A stretch of DNA of 37,400 nucleotides from Lachnospiraceae bacterium UBA3820. GTDB lineage: Bacteria; Bacillota; Clostridia; Lachnospirales; Lachnospiraceae. Under the pieces are notes generated by a model. It saw only the letters and a program-made list of their open reading frames with translations, did no database searches and was not told the DNA's origin. Position numbers and translations under genes: made by a program. Shown piece after piece: positions 16,788 through 24,847 of the stretch; position 1 is the stretch's first letter, and each line of letters begins with the position of its first letter. Location of the stretch: assembly GCA_002369325.1 (NCBI GenBank), contig DFDU01000004.1:11793-49192 (forward strand), written 5' to 3'.

Positions 16788-17606
16788 TTAAATAGTCCTC
16801 CTTAGTTCACTTGCTATTTCACTTATTTTTCTTAATCTATGATTAACACCTGATTTACCGAGAGGCGGATCAAGTTTTTTTCCCAAATCCAAAAGCGAAA
16901 GCTCCGGCTCCTCCAGGCGAATTTCGGCTATGGTTCTTAAACCTGCCGGCAGGTATTTCAATCCTTTTTCTTCTTCTATGAATTTTATATCCTCTATCTG
17001 CTTTACCGCAGCACTGACGGTTTTATTAAGATTTGCCGTTTCGCAATTTACCTTACGGTTTATACGATTTCTTACATCCTTTAGTATGCGGACATTTTCC
17101 ATGTCCATAAGTGACATATGCGCACCCATGACATTAAGCAAATCAACAATCATTGAACCGTCTTTAATATAGACAACATGAGCATTTTTTCTTTCTATAT
17201 ATTTTGCATCTATATCAAAATCTTTTATCAAATCTATCAAAAGTTTTGCCTTTTCACATGAATCGCAGGCAATCTCAAAATGATAGCTTTTTTCCGGATT
17301 TGTTACCGAACCACCGGCAATAAAGGCGCCTCTTATAAAAGCCTGTTTACAACAATTCTTGGAAACAAGAATTCTTTCAATTTCATAGCTTCCGCCATTT
17401 TCTTTAAGCTTTAATGCTTTTTTTCCTTCTTCGTCGTACGGTTCAAGCTTTAACATTCCCGAAAGTCTTTTAAGTTTTTTCTTCGCAAGATTATCCGAAT
17501 TGTCACCGGACATCACAACCAAAGCTCCAAGCTCCGCAAGTCTGCAATGTCTTGCATTACTTATATGTTCAAATAATTCCTCTTTCACTTTTTGCGAAAA
17601 GGACAT
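16788..17606 (-). CDS. whiA: Sporulation/cell-division regulator WhiA, short form
   Basis: The protein has 272 residues from ATG at 17606, with AAAGGGG overlapping the rapZ end. The N-terminus (M-S-F-S-x-x-V-K-E-E-L, then C-R-L-A-E-L) is typical. The second LAGLIDADG-like half is clear at about 85-115 (C-C-K-Q-A-F-I-R-G-A-F-I-A-G-G-S). The C-terminal helix-turn-helix at about 235-270 reads L-S-L-L-D-L-G-K-K-L-D-P-P-L-G-K-S-G-V-N. Most WhiA proteins have about 305-320 residues. Here about 40 residues are missing between positions 35 and 85, so the first homing-endonuclease-like half is reduced. The frame is intact, so it is probably functional. WhiA is a DNA-binding protein needed for sporulation in Streptomyces and linked to division in Bacillus. 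Confidence 0.93.
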   Translation of the reverse strand: MSFSQKVKEELFEHISNARHCRLAELGALVVMSGDNSDNLAKKKLKRLSGMLKLEPYDEEGKKALKLKENGGSYEIERILVSKNCCKQAFIRGAFIAGGSVTNPEKSYHFEIACDSCEKAKLLIDLIKDFDIDAKYIERKNAHVVYIKDGSMIVDLLNVMGAHMSLMDMENVRILKDVRNRINRKVNCETANLNKTVSAAVKQIEDIKFIEEEKGLKYLPAGLRTIAEIRLEEPELSLLDLGKKLDPPLGKSGVNHRLRKISEIASELRRTI

Positions 17607-17610
17607 ATCA

Positions 17611-18486
17611 TTATTCCCCTTTAACGAATTTATCCTTGGTTATGTCTCTGTGAAATATCCTTACGGTATACGGCAGATTTCCGAGTCTTTCGTAAAGTGC
17701 ATTCGCAACCGTTACGGAACGGTGTTTTCCACCGGTACATCCAACGGATATCACAAGCTGATTCTTGCCTTCTTTTTTATAATTCGGAACAAGGAATTCA
17801 ATCATATCCGTCAGCTTATTCATAAATTGTCCGTATTCTTCACAATCCATAACCATATCGGCAACTGCCTTATCATTTCCCGTAAGTGGTCTAAGTTCCG
17901 GTACATAATACGGATTCGGGAGAAATCTCACATCATATACAAGATCCGAATCTCTGGGTATTCCGTACTTGAAGCCAAAGGACATAACGGTTATTATCAT
18001 ATTGTTATAGGCTTCGCCGGTCGAAAATATCTTTTCTATTTCCGCTCCGAGTTCTCTTGTCAAAAGTCCGCTTGTATCTATTATATAGTCAGCTCGCTGC
18101 TTCAAAAATTCTATCTTTTTTCTTTCTCTTTCTATACCCTCATTTATCCTGCCGCTTTTTGACAACGGATGCTTTCTTCTTGTCTCCTTAAACCTTTTAA
18201 CAAGCTCAGGCTCCGTGGCATCCAGAAAAAGAATCTCATAACTGTAATCACTCTTTTTCATATCCTCAAGCAATACTGAAAGCCTATTAAGCGATTCACC
18301 GCTTCTGATATCAACTCCGATTGCCACATTGTCCACTTCAAGCTCATCATCATAAGCAATATCAGCAAATCTTTTTATGAGCATAACAGGTAAATTATCT
18401 ACGCAGAAAAAGCCCATATCTTCAAGTTTTTTTAAGGCTGTTGATTTTCCCGCACCGCTCATTCCGGTAACAATTACAAATCTCAT
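17611..18486 (-). CDS. rapZ: RNase adapter / nucleotide-binding protein RapZ (YvcJ)
   Basis: The protein has 291 residues, the normal family length. A P-loop, G-M-S-G-A-G-K-S, lies at residues 8-15. Other family marks are D-N-L-P near 30, D-V-R-F-L-P-N-P-Y-Y near 190 and the C-terminal G-C-T-G-G-x-H-R-S-V. In Escherichia coli RapZ guides RNase E to the GlmZ small RNA and senses glucosamine-6-phosphate; in Bacillus YvcJ hydrolyses nucleotides and affects competence. The start overlaps the murB stop by 4 bases (ATGA). In Bacillus yvcK lies between rapZ and whiA; here the two are 4 bp apart and yvcK is absent from this window. Confidence 0.96.
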   Translation of the reverse strand: MRFVIVTGMSGAGKSTALKKLEDMGFFCVDNLPVMLIKRFADIAYDDELEVDNVAIGVDIRSGESLNRLSVLLEDMKKSDYSYEILFLDATEPELVKRFKETRRKHPLSKSGRINEGIERERKKIEFLKQRADYIIDTSGLLTRELGAEIEKIFSTGEAYNNMIITVMSFGFKYGIPRDSDLVYDVRFLPNPYYVPELRPLTGNDKAVADMVMDCEEYGQFMNKLTDMIEFLVPNYKKEGKNQLVISVGCTGGKHRSVTVANALYERLGNLPYTVRIFHRDITKDKFVKGE

Positions 18487-19361
18487 CTTATGATTTTTAC
18501 CTCCGGTTCAAGCAAAACTCCAAATTTATTATTTACCGTATTTCTTACATCTTCAATTAAATTTAATATATCTTCAGCAGTTGCATTGTCATAATTTATT
18601 ACAAATCCTGCATGTTTTTCGGATACCATCGCACCACCTACACGATAGCCCTTAAGACCTGCATCTTCGATAAGCTTTCCCGCAAACATCCCTTCCGGTC
18701 TTTTAAATGTAGAACCGGAGCTTGGATATTCAAGAGGCTGCTTTGAGGTTCTTTTTTCCTTTAATTCAAGCATCTTTGCTTCAATTTCGGATTTATCGCC
18801 TTTTTTTAATCTTATACCTGCACTTATAACAATCTTATTTTTATCGATAATACTCTTTCTGTAACCAAATTTCATCTCTTCGCACTTGTAACGTGTTAAT
18901 TTTCCGTCCGTTGAAAGCACATCGACATATTCTATTATATCTTTCATCTCTTTGCCGTAGGCACCGGCATTCATCACAACAGCTCCGCCTAAGGTTCCCG
19001 GAATCCCGGCCGCAAATTCCATCCCCGTAAGAGAATTGTCTCTTGCCGCATTTGCAAGTTTTGATAGTAGGCAGCCCGCATCAGCCTTAATCAAATCATT
19101 TTCAACGGAAAACTCTTTCATCATATTGAAGATTTTTATAACCGCTCCATCAAAGCCTTCATCTGAAAAAATAATATTGCTTCCGTTGCCTATTATTATG
19201 TATTTTTCATTTTCGGAATTGCAAAACTCGATAACCTTTTTTATTTCATCAGCATTTTTCGGCATAAATATATATTTTGCCGGGCCTCCGACTCTCATGG
19301 TCGTATGATTTTTCAAAAGCTCGTTTGATTTATAAATAACATTTTCAAATATATCAGACAT
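18483..19361 (-). CDS. murB: UDP-N-acetylenolpyruvoylglucosamine reductase MurB
   Basis: The protein has 292 residues from ATG at 19361, with GAGGG about 6 bases upstream; a TTG four codons earlier overlaps that site and is less likely. It reduces UDP-GlcNAc-enolpyruvate to UDP-MurNAc in peptidoglycan synthesis, with FAD and NADPH, in the cytoplasm. The FAD-binding features are N-H-T-T-M-R-V-G-G near the start, G-N-G-S-N-I-I and G-I-P-G-T-L-G-G-A-V-V-M-N-A-G-A-Y-G. The catalytic serine region is P-S-S-G-S-T-F-K-R-P and the catalytic glutamate is in L-L-E-P-E-V at the end. The loop pattern is that of type II MurB. It is the first gene of the rapZ-whiA-crh unit. I see no convincing promoter in the 60 bases before it. 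Confidence 0.97.
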   Translation of the reverse strand: MSDIFENVIYKSNELLKNHTTMRVGGPAKYIFMPKNADEIKKVIEFCNSENEKYIIIGNGSNIIFSDEGFDGAVIKIFNMMKEFSVENDLIKADAGCLLSKLANAARDNSLTGMEFAAGIPGTLGGAVVMNAGAYGKEMKDIIEYVDVLSTDGKLTRYKCEEMKFGYRKSIIDKNKIVISAGIRLKKGDKSEIEAKMLELKEKRTSKQPLEYPSSGSTFKRPEGMFAGKLIEDAGLKGYRVGGAMVSEKHAGFVINYDNATAEDILNLIEDVRNTVNNKFGVLLEPEVKIIR

Positions 19362-19420
19362 ATTAACCCTCAATCATAAATATATATTCATAACGCAAAA
19401 TTTCGTGCGAACAATCACAA

Positions 19421-19463
19421 AAAATACCTCACAACGTATTTATCATACATTATGAGGTATTTT
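19421..19463 (-). terminator. Intrinsic terminator after the glucokinase gene
   Basis: A perfect 11-bp stem (AAAATACCTCA with TGAGGTATTTT) has a 21-base loop, and on the minus strand a T-run follows. It lies about 95 bases after the glucokinase stop codon, in the 197-base gap before murB. It separates the hprK-glk transcript from the murB unit. The remainder of that gap is AT-rich with nothing else I can name. Confidence 0.85.
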
Positions 19464-19558
19464 AATTCAATGTTAAAAAATATCAATTATATCGCAAAAA
19501 TTACTCATTACTTCGTCATTTTGACAATATTTTATGTTTTATTCATAAATTATTCATC

Positions 19559-20500
19559 TTATTCATTAAGAATTGCAAAAGCTCCCCCATAAATTCCGGC
19601 GTCATTTCCGAGTGTAGCAAGAGCAAACTGAGTCTTCTTACATGCATGGAATGCATACTCCTGGAAATATTTTGAAACCTTGTCAATTATAATGCTTCCT
19701 GCCTTTGAAACACCGCCTCCGATAACAAAGATATCAGGATCAACCACGCAGGCAATCTGAGCAAGTGCCTTACCCAGTATCTTTCCGTGTTCCTCAACAA
19801 GACCGGCAGCCAGCTCGTCTCCGTCCTTGGCCGCATCAAAGATGGCCTTTGAGGAAATATATTTCGCATTTCTCAAGGATGAAGGTGCATCGGTATTATT
19901 AAGCTTTATATTTGCCATTCTTACTATGCCTGTTGCCGATGTATATTGTTCAAGACATCCGCAGCGTCCGCAACCGCAAACCTCAGTTTCGTGATCATTT
20001 ACCTGAATGTGTCCGATTTCTCCTCCTGCACCGTTTACTCCCGAAAGCATCTTTCCGTCAACTATTATTCCACCACCTACACCGGTTCCGAGAGTAACCA
20101 TTACAAGATCCTTATATCCTTTTCCGCCGCCCTGCCACATCTCTCCGAATGCGGCCATATTGGCATCATTTCCGACTTTAACCTCCAAACCTGTGCGTTC
20201 CTTCATTTCCTCAGCTACATTAAATATGCCCCAGCCAAGGTTTACGCACTTAAGAACCGTTCCATCATTTTTTACAGGTCCCGGCACTCCCATTCCTATA
20301 CCGGCAACTTCAGCCTTATCGATTTTCTTTTCTTCTATTTTTGCTTCTATGGCTCTTGCGATATCTCCGAGGATATGCTTTCCTCCACCGTCAACACGAG
20401 TGGTTATTTCCCATTTTTCAAGAAGCTCGCCATCACTTGTAAAGAGTCCTATCTTTACAGTAGTTCCTCCTATATCCACACCAAAAACATATTTTTTCAT
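19559..20500 (-). CDS. glk: ROK-family glucokinase
   Basis: The protein has 313 residues from ATG at 20500, with AGGAGG upstream. It phosphorylates glucose with ATP at entry to glycolysis, in the cytoplasm. The ATP-binding start D-I-G-G-T-T-V-K is followed by G-x-P-G-P-V near 72 and the catalytic aspartate in G-N-D-A-N-M-A-A-F-G-E. L-G-T-G-V-G-G-G and the zinc site C-G-C-G-R-C-G-C-L-E mark the ROK family. It lies 43 bp downstream of hprK, so it is probably co-transcribed with the catabolite-control kinase. Other ROK sugar kinases are hard to exclude, but the length and motifs fit GlcK best. Confidence 0.92.
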   Translation of the reverse strand: MKKYVFGVDIGGTTVKIGLFTSDGELLEKWEITTRVDGGGKHILGDIARAIEAKIEEKKIDKAEVAGIGMGVPGPVKNDGTVLKCVNLGWGIFNVAEEMKERTGLEVKVGNDANMAAFGEMWQGGGKGYKDLVMVTLGTGVGGGIIVDGKMLSGVNGAGGEIGHIQVNDHETEVCGCGRCGCLEQYTSATGIVRMANIKLNNTDAPSSLRNAKYISSKAIFDAAKDGDELAAGLVEEHGKILGKALAQIACVVDPDIFVIGGGVSKAGSIIIDKVSKYFQEYAFHACKKTQFALATLGNDAGIYGGAFAILNE

Positions 20501-20543
20501 TTTTATCCTCCTATTTGCGATTGTGCATAAAATATTTTATATA

Positions 20544-21494
20544 TTATAAGTTTTGTGAGTTCCTGGCAATATTCTGAGTCACCTTATCGTATAACTCCTG
20601 TGCCGCATTATAGCCCATTTTCTTTTGTCTGTGATTTACCGCCGCAGACTCGACTATGATGGCTATATTTCTACCCGGTCTTATCGGGATGGAATGACTT
20701 ACGACTTTATTACCCAGGAACTCGGTATATTGATCTTCAAGTCCGAGTCTGTCATAATTTGCTTCCTTATCCCATTCTTCAAGATTTATGACAAGGTCTA
20801 TGTTCTGTGTCTGCTTAACACACTCAACACCAAACATGGTCTTAACATTTATTATGCCTATACCTCTTAACTCAATAAAATGCCTTGTGGTATCCGGTGC
20901 CGTTCCAACCAGTGTTTCATCACTTACCTTTTTAATTTCAACCACATCATCCGCCACAAGTCTGTGTCCTCTTCTTATGAGCTCAAGTGCCGCTTCACTT
21001 TTTCCTATACCGCTGTCGCCCATAATGAGAACACCTTCTCCATATACATCAACCAGAACAGCATGTATGGATATGCGTGGTGCAAGCTCGACGTGAAGCC
21101 ATCTAACAACCTCATGAACAAACTCAGATGTAGTTTCGGATTTATCAGTGAGTATCGGAACACCGTATTTTTTTCCTGCTTCAATTATGAAATCATATGG
21201 CTGAAGGTTTCTGCAAAATATCAGACAAGGTATCTTATAAGCAAAAAGCTTTTCAAATATTTCGATGTTTTCCTCACGTGAATGCATGTTTGCTATATAA
21301 GCATATTCTACATTTCCACAAATCTGAATTCTTGCCGCATCAAAGTGTTCAAAAAATCCTGCCAATTGAACCGCCGGTCTGTTCATGTTCGGATCCTTGA
21401 TAAGTATCTTGTCGGTATCTATTTCAGGCGTATGGTTGACAAGATTCATTTTGTTTATCAGATCCGTGACTGTTACGCTGTATTCCTCTTCCAT
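20544..21494 (-). CDS. hprK: HPr(Ser) kinase/phosphorylase HprK
   Basis: The protein has 316 residues from ATG at 21494, chosen because AGGAGG lies 7 bases upstream; an upstream in-frame ATG 12 codons earlier has no such site. The N-terminal regulatory domain spans 1-130. The kinase domain has H-A-V-L-V-D-V-Y, then the P-loop G-D-S-G-I-G-K-S-E and the V-A-D-D-V metal/active-site stretch. The conserved E-L-R-G-I-G-I-I-N and the C-terminal I-P-I-R-P-G-R-N-I-A are present. The enzyme phosphorylates and dephosphorylates Ser46 of HPr and Crh in response to glycolytic intermediates. The Crh-like gene at 16532 and glk next door form a coherent carbon-control set. Confidence 0.97.
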   Translation of the reverse strand: MEEEYSVTVTDLINKMNLVNHTPEIDTDKILIKDPNMNRPAVQLAGFFEHFDAARIQICGNVEYAYIANMHSREENIEIFEKLFAYKIPCLIFCRNLQPYDFIIEAGKKYGVPILTDKSETTSEFVHEVVRWLHVELAPRISIHAVLVDVYGEGVLIMGDSGIGKSEAALELIRRGHRLVADDVVEIKKVSDETLVGTAPDTTRHFIELRGIGIINVKTMFGVECVKQTQNIDLVINLEEWDKEANYDRLGLEDQYTEFLGNKVVSHSIPIRPGRNIAIIVESAAVNHRQKKMGYNAAQELYDKVTQNIARNSQNL

Positions 21495-21533
21495 CCTGTT
21501 CCTCCTATTTTCGGTTTTGATTGTATGCATAGA

Positions 21534-21559
21534 AAGGGGCTGCCTTTTGACAGCCCCTT
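21534..21559 (-). terminator. Hairpin between spoVG and hprK
   Basis: A 9-bp GC-rich stem, AAGGGGCTG with CAGCCCCTT, extends by two weaker pairs and has an AAAA-type loop. It begins 12 bases after the spoVG stop. The T-run after it on the minus strand is short (TTTCT), so it may attenuate rather than fully stop transcription into hprK. It could instead protect the 3' end of spoVG mRNA. Confidence 0.65.
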
Positions 21560-21571
21560 ATAATATACCTT

Positions 21572-21841
21572 TTATTCTTCGGTTTCAGAAGCAGTTTCCT
21601 GATACTTTTCAAGTATAATACTCTGTATCTTGTCTCTGGTATCTGAGTTAATCGGATGAGCTATATCTCTGTACTCTCCGTCCGAAGCCTTACGGCTTGG
21701 CATTGCTATAAATAAGCCTTTCTCTCCCTCAATAACCTTGATATCATGAACAACGAATTCGTTATCAATAGTTATCGAAACAACTGCTCTCATTTTACCT
21801 TCTTTAGTAACCTTTCTTACTCTTACGTCTGTAATCTGCAT
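21572..21841 (-). CDS. spoVG: Septation/regulatory RNA-binding protein SpoVG
   Basis: The protein has 89 residues from ATG at 21841, with AAAGGGGG upstream. It is near-canonical: M-Q-I-T-D-V-R-V-R-K at the start, then A-V-V-S-I-T-I-D, F-V-V-H-D-I-K-V-I-E-G, F-I-A-M-P-S-R-K and R-D-I-A-H-P-I-N. SpoVG is a small nucleic-acid-binding regulator that affects septation, capsule and virulence genes in several Firmicutes, and is found in non-sporulating species too. It lies 29 bp after glgD and may share the glgCD transcript; the hairpin at 21534-21559 follows. Confidence 0.97.
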   Translation of the reverse strand: MQITDVRVRKVTKEGKMRAVVSITIDNEFVVHDIKVIEGEKGLFIAMPSRKASDGEYRDIAHPINSDTRDKIQSIILEKYQETASETEE

Positions 21842-21870
21842 ATTAATCCCCCTTTTGATTATGTCCTACA

Positions 21871-23004
21871 CTATAGAGCGTATCTAAAGTTTTTCTCAAT
21901 AATTACTTTGATTTCATCAGGATCTCCCGTATGAACCGTATTGGCTCTTAAGGTATCTCTACTCTCTACTATACAGTTCTCAATGTAACAGTTGTCTCCT
22001 ATATGAACATCATTAAGAATTATGGAATTCTTAATCACACAATTATTGCCGATATAAACTTTCTTAAACAGAACCGAATCCTCAACAGTACCGTTTATAA
22101 TACATCCGCTTGCTATAAGACTGTTATTTACAACCGCTTCTCCGTTGTACTTCGCAGGAGGTAAATCCTCAACCTTTGAATATACATCCGGATGCTGTCT
22201 GAAGAAGTAATCTCTGATATCCTTGTTAAGGAAGTCCATATTGGTCTTGAAATACGAATCAACCGTTCCGATATTTCTCCAATATGACTGTAATTTGTAA
22301 CCGTAAATCTTCTTAACATTTTTATATCTTATAAGGATATCATTTACAAAATCGCTTCTTCCCTCGGCCGCACATGCTTCAAGAAGCTCGATAAGCTGTC
22401 TTCTTCTTACAACATATACTCCGATAGAAGCTGTATTTGTCTCAGCAACCAAAGGCTTTTCTTCGAAATCTATAACTCTGTTATCCTCTGCAAGCTTAAC
22501 AACACCAAATCTGTTGATGTCATCCTCACCGGCAGGAATATCCTTACAAACGATTGTAATGTCAGCGCCTGTTGCAATATGATCCTCAAGAACCTTATTA
22601 TAATCAAGCTTGTATATACCGTCGCCCGATGCAATTACTACATATGGCTCATGAGCTGATTTAAGGAAGTTAATATTTTGATACAACGCATCAGCAGTTC
22701 CTCTGTACCAATAGCTGTTTGTAGCTGTAATAGTTGGTGTAAACAGATACAAACCACCCTGTTTTCTTCCGAAATCCCACCATTTTGATGAATTAAGGTG
22801 TTCATTTAAAGAACGTGAATTATATTGTGTAAATACCGCAACCTTCTGTATATGCGAATTAGTCATATTGGATAGCGTGAAATCTATGGCCCTGTAGCTT
22901 CCTACAATCGGCATAGCCGCTACAGCTCTCTTTGATGACATATCTCCCATTCTGCTGCTGCCGCCACCGGCTAAAATAATACCTATTGCTCTCATTCTAT
23001 TCAC
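21871..23004 (-). CDS. glgD: Glucose-1-phosphate adenylyltransferase-like subunit GlgD
   Basis: The protein has 377 residues. It is a nucleotidyltransferase domain (about 1-250) followed by a left-handed beta-helix with hexapeptide repeats (I-A-S-G-C-I-I, then V-Y-I-G-N-N-C-V-I-K-N-S). Against GlgC it lacks residues expected for catalysis: the signature reads G-G-G-S-S-R-M with A-A-M-P where GlgC has K-P-A-V. In Bacillus-type GlgCD enzymes GlgD supports and modulates GlgC in an ADP-glucose-forming heterotetramer for glycogen synthesis. Its start overlaps the glgC stop by 8 bases, so translation is coupled, as expected for a stoichiometric partner. Confidence 0.95.
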   Translation of the reverse strand: MNRMRAIGIILAGGGSSRMGDMSSKRAVAAMPIVGSYRAIDFTLSNMTNSHIQKVAVFTQYNSRSLNEHLNSSKWWDFGRKQGGLYLFTPTITATNSYWYRGTADALYQNINFLKSAHEPYVVIASGDGIYKLDYNKVLEDHIATGADITIVCKDIPAGEDDINRFGVVKLAEDNRVIDFEEKPLVAETNTASIGVYVVRRRQLIELLEACAAEGRSDFVNDILIRYKNVKKIYGYKLQSYWRNIGTVDSYFKTNMDFLNKDIRDYFFRQHPDVYSKVEDLPPAKYNGEAVVNNSLIASGCIINGTVEDSVLFKKVYIGNNCVIKNSIILNDVHIGDNCYIENCIVESRDTLRANTVHTGDPDEIKVIIEKNFRYAL

Positions 23005-24265
23005 CTACCTTTATTATACTCGAACCACTCTTAAGCAAGCCGTCCGGATACTCATCAATTGTTGTCTCGCCGAAAATCGCAACATTCTTACCAATCTTAA
23101 CGTTGGCCGGAATAACCGAATTCTCGCCTATGGTTACAAGTCCGAATGAATAGATATGAGGTGCAAACTCGTTAGGTACTTCTTCACCTACTCCAAGCTC
23201 GGAATTGGCTCCGATTTCTACACCTTCGGCAATTATAGCTTTATCTATAACTGCTCCGTCTCCGATTTTTGCTCCATTCATTATAATGGAATTTTTAACT
23301 ATCGCACCCTTTCCTATGGATACGCCGGAACCTACAACCGAACTGTCGATGGTTCCGTATACTTCTGTTCCCTCACCGACGATACTCTTGGTGATTGAAC
23401 TCTCAGGTGCAATATACTGTGGCGGAAGAATATCACTCTTCGTGTAGATTCTCCAGAATTCCTCATAAAGATTGAACTCAGGAATGATATCAACAAGCTC
23501 CATATTGGCTTCCCAATATGAACCGAGAGTTCCTACATCCTTCCAATAACCCTTGTACTCGTAAGCACAAATCTTACTGCCCTTCTCATGGCAATACGGT
23601 ATTATATGCTTACCAAAGTCACATTCAGGCTGATCTTTCATAACCGTAAGTGCTTCCTTAAGAAGCTTCCAGTTAAAGATATATATACCCATTGATGCTT
23701 TATTGCTCCTTGGGTGTTCAGGCTTTTCTTCAAATTCCTGTATGCAACCCGACTCATCGGTTATAACTACACCGAATCTGCTTGCTTCTTCCATAGGAAC
23801 CTGATATGTAGCAAGAGTAATATCAGCCTTACTTGTCTTGTGATAATCAAGCATCACCTCGTAATCCATCTTATAGATGTGATCACCGGATAATATCAAC
23901 ACATAATCCGGATTATAATAATCTATATATTCTATATTTTGATATATAGCGTTTGCCGTTCCGGTGTACCATTGGCTGTTTGTACTCTTCTCATAAGGAG
24001 GAAGAACAGTAACGCCTCCGATATTTCTATCAAGGTCCCATGGCATACCTATACCTATGTGTTGATTAAGTCGAAGCGGTCTGTATTGTGTCAAGACACC
24101 AACCGTATCAACTCCCGAATTGATACAGTTACTGAGCGGGAAATCAATGATTTTGTATTTACCGCCAAATGCAACCGCTGGTTTAGCAAGCTTTGAGGTC
24201 AGAACGCCAAGGCGGCTCCCTTGTCCACCGGCTAAAAGCATAGCTATCATTTCTTTCTTAATCAT
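22997..24265 (-). CDS. glgC: Glucose-1-phosphate adenylyltransferase catalytic subunit GlgC
   Basis: The protein has 422 residues from ATG at 24265, preceded by AGGGGTGAC; a start 17 codons further up lies upstream of the ribosome site at or before the likely transcription start and is rejected. It makes ADP-glucose from ATP and glucose-1-phosphate, the committed step of bacterial glycogen synthesis. The signature L-L-A-G-G-Q-G-S-R-L then K-L-A-K-P-A-V is intact. Catalytic and sugar-binding motifs are S-G-D-H-I-Y-K-M-D-Y and F-E-E-K-P. The C-terminal half holds hexapeptide repeats (I-G-K-G-A-I-V-K-N-S, I-G-D-G-A-V-I). It is first in its operon, behind an extended -10 at 24297-24305. Confidence 0.97.
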   Translation of the reverse strand: MIKKEMIAMLLAGGQGSRLGVLTSKLAKPAVAFGGKYKIIDFPLSNCINSGVDTVGVLTQYRPLRLNQHIGIGMPWDLDRNIGGVTVLPPYEKSTNSQWYTGTANAIYQNIEYIDYYNPDYVLILSGDHIYKMDYEVMLDYHKTSKADITLATYQVPMEEASRFGVVITDESGCIQEFEEKPEHPRSNKASMGIYIFNWKLLKEALTVMKDQPECDFGKHIIPYCHEKGSKICAYEYKGYWKDVGTLGSYWEANMELVDIIPEFNLYEEFWRIYTKSDILPPQYIAPESSITKSIVGEGTEVYGTIDSSVVGSGVSIGKGAIVKNSIIMNGAKIGDGAVIDKAIIAEGVEIGANSELGVGEEVPNEFAPHIYSFGLVTIGENSVIPANVKIGKNVAIFGETTIDEYPDGLLKSGSSIIKVGE

Positions 24266-24296
24266 AATGTCACCCCTTTTAGCATAATATAGTTGT

Positions 24297-24305
24297 ATTA
24301 TACCA
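24297..24305 (-). promoter_or_regulatory. Extended -10 promoter of glgCD
   Basis: TGGTATAAT on the minus strand is a full extended -10 box 31 bases upstream of the glgC start codon. No consensus -35 is seen at 17 bp (TTCATT), as is usual for extended -10 promoters. The 24306-24420 stretch upstream is AT-rich with no gene and leads to the terminator at 24423. Confidence 0.7.
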
Positions 24306-24422
24306 TTACTATCCAAAAAATGAAATACTTTTTATGCAATTTTTATAGCAATTCTTTCTCTTTTTTTAATTGAATGGTAATTTCCAACAAAAAAAATCGA
24401 AAAATCGGTTTTTGTTTATGAA

Positions 24423-24465
24423 AAAAGACGCAAATTTTCCTTTTATCGAAAAATTTGCGTCTTTT
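24423..24465 (-). terminator. Strong intrinsic terminator after the NfeD/SPFH operon
   Basis: A perfect 16-bp stem (AAAAGACGCAAATTTT with AAAATTTGCGTCTTTT) has an 11-base loop, and on the minus strand T residues follow. It lies 15 bases after the stop of the small gene at 24481. It is bidirectional in form, but no plus-strand gene points at it. Confidence 0.95.
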
Positions 24466-24480
24466 ACCTTTAAATTATTT

Positions 24481-24834
24481 CTATACTTCGGTTGCTTTTT
24501 TCATATTTTTTAAAAATGGCAGAAAATCAACCTCCAGACAGGCAGCGATTTTGATATCATCCTTTTCCTGAAGAACCTTTCCGAGCCTTGTAACAGCTTG
24601 TGCCATTTTGGATTTATCAACGAAGGCTTCTTTCTCGTTAATTATCTTTTCGCAATTGTTAAATATCTCTATTTCCCAATTTATACCCTGTATAACGAGT
24701 CCGAACAGCTCATCTGTGTCCTCCAGTCTGTCGCCTCGTAACTCTTTTATAATCGTCTCTGTTGCCGGAATTATCTTTTCGCTGTAATCTGCCAATTGTA
24801 TTATGGCTTCCTTTTGATATTCAGCAAGTCCCAT
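24481..24834 (-). CDS. Small helical cytoplasmic protein of unknown function
   Basis: The protein has 117 residues from ATG at 24834, with AAAGGCGG upstream. It has no signal peptide, membrane helix or cysteine pattern beyond two scattered cysteines. It is acidic and predicted almost wholly helical (Y-Q-K-E-A-I-I-Q-L-A-D-Y at the start, K-V-L-Q-E-K-D-D-I-K-I near the end), perhaps a four-helix bundle. I recognise no family. It is the third gene of the NfeD/SPFH unit, 13 bp after the SPFH gene and just before a strong terminator. It could be a soluble partner of the microdomain complex; that rests on position alone. Confidence 0.8.
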   Translation of the reverse strand: MGLAEYQKEAIIQLADYSEKIIPATETIIKELRGDRLEDTDELFGLVIQGINWEIEIFNNCEKIINEKEAFVDKSKMAQAVTRLGKVLQEKDDIKIAACLEVDFLPFLKNMKKATEV

Positions 24835-24847
24835 ATAAACCGCCTTT

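Noticed and set aside
22997..24316. Longer GlgC start at 24316
   Set aside because: The ribosome site AGGGGTGAC and the -10 box at 24297-24305 lie inside the extra 17 codons, so translation must begin at 24265.
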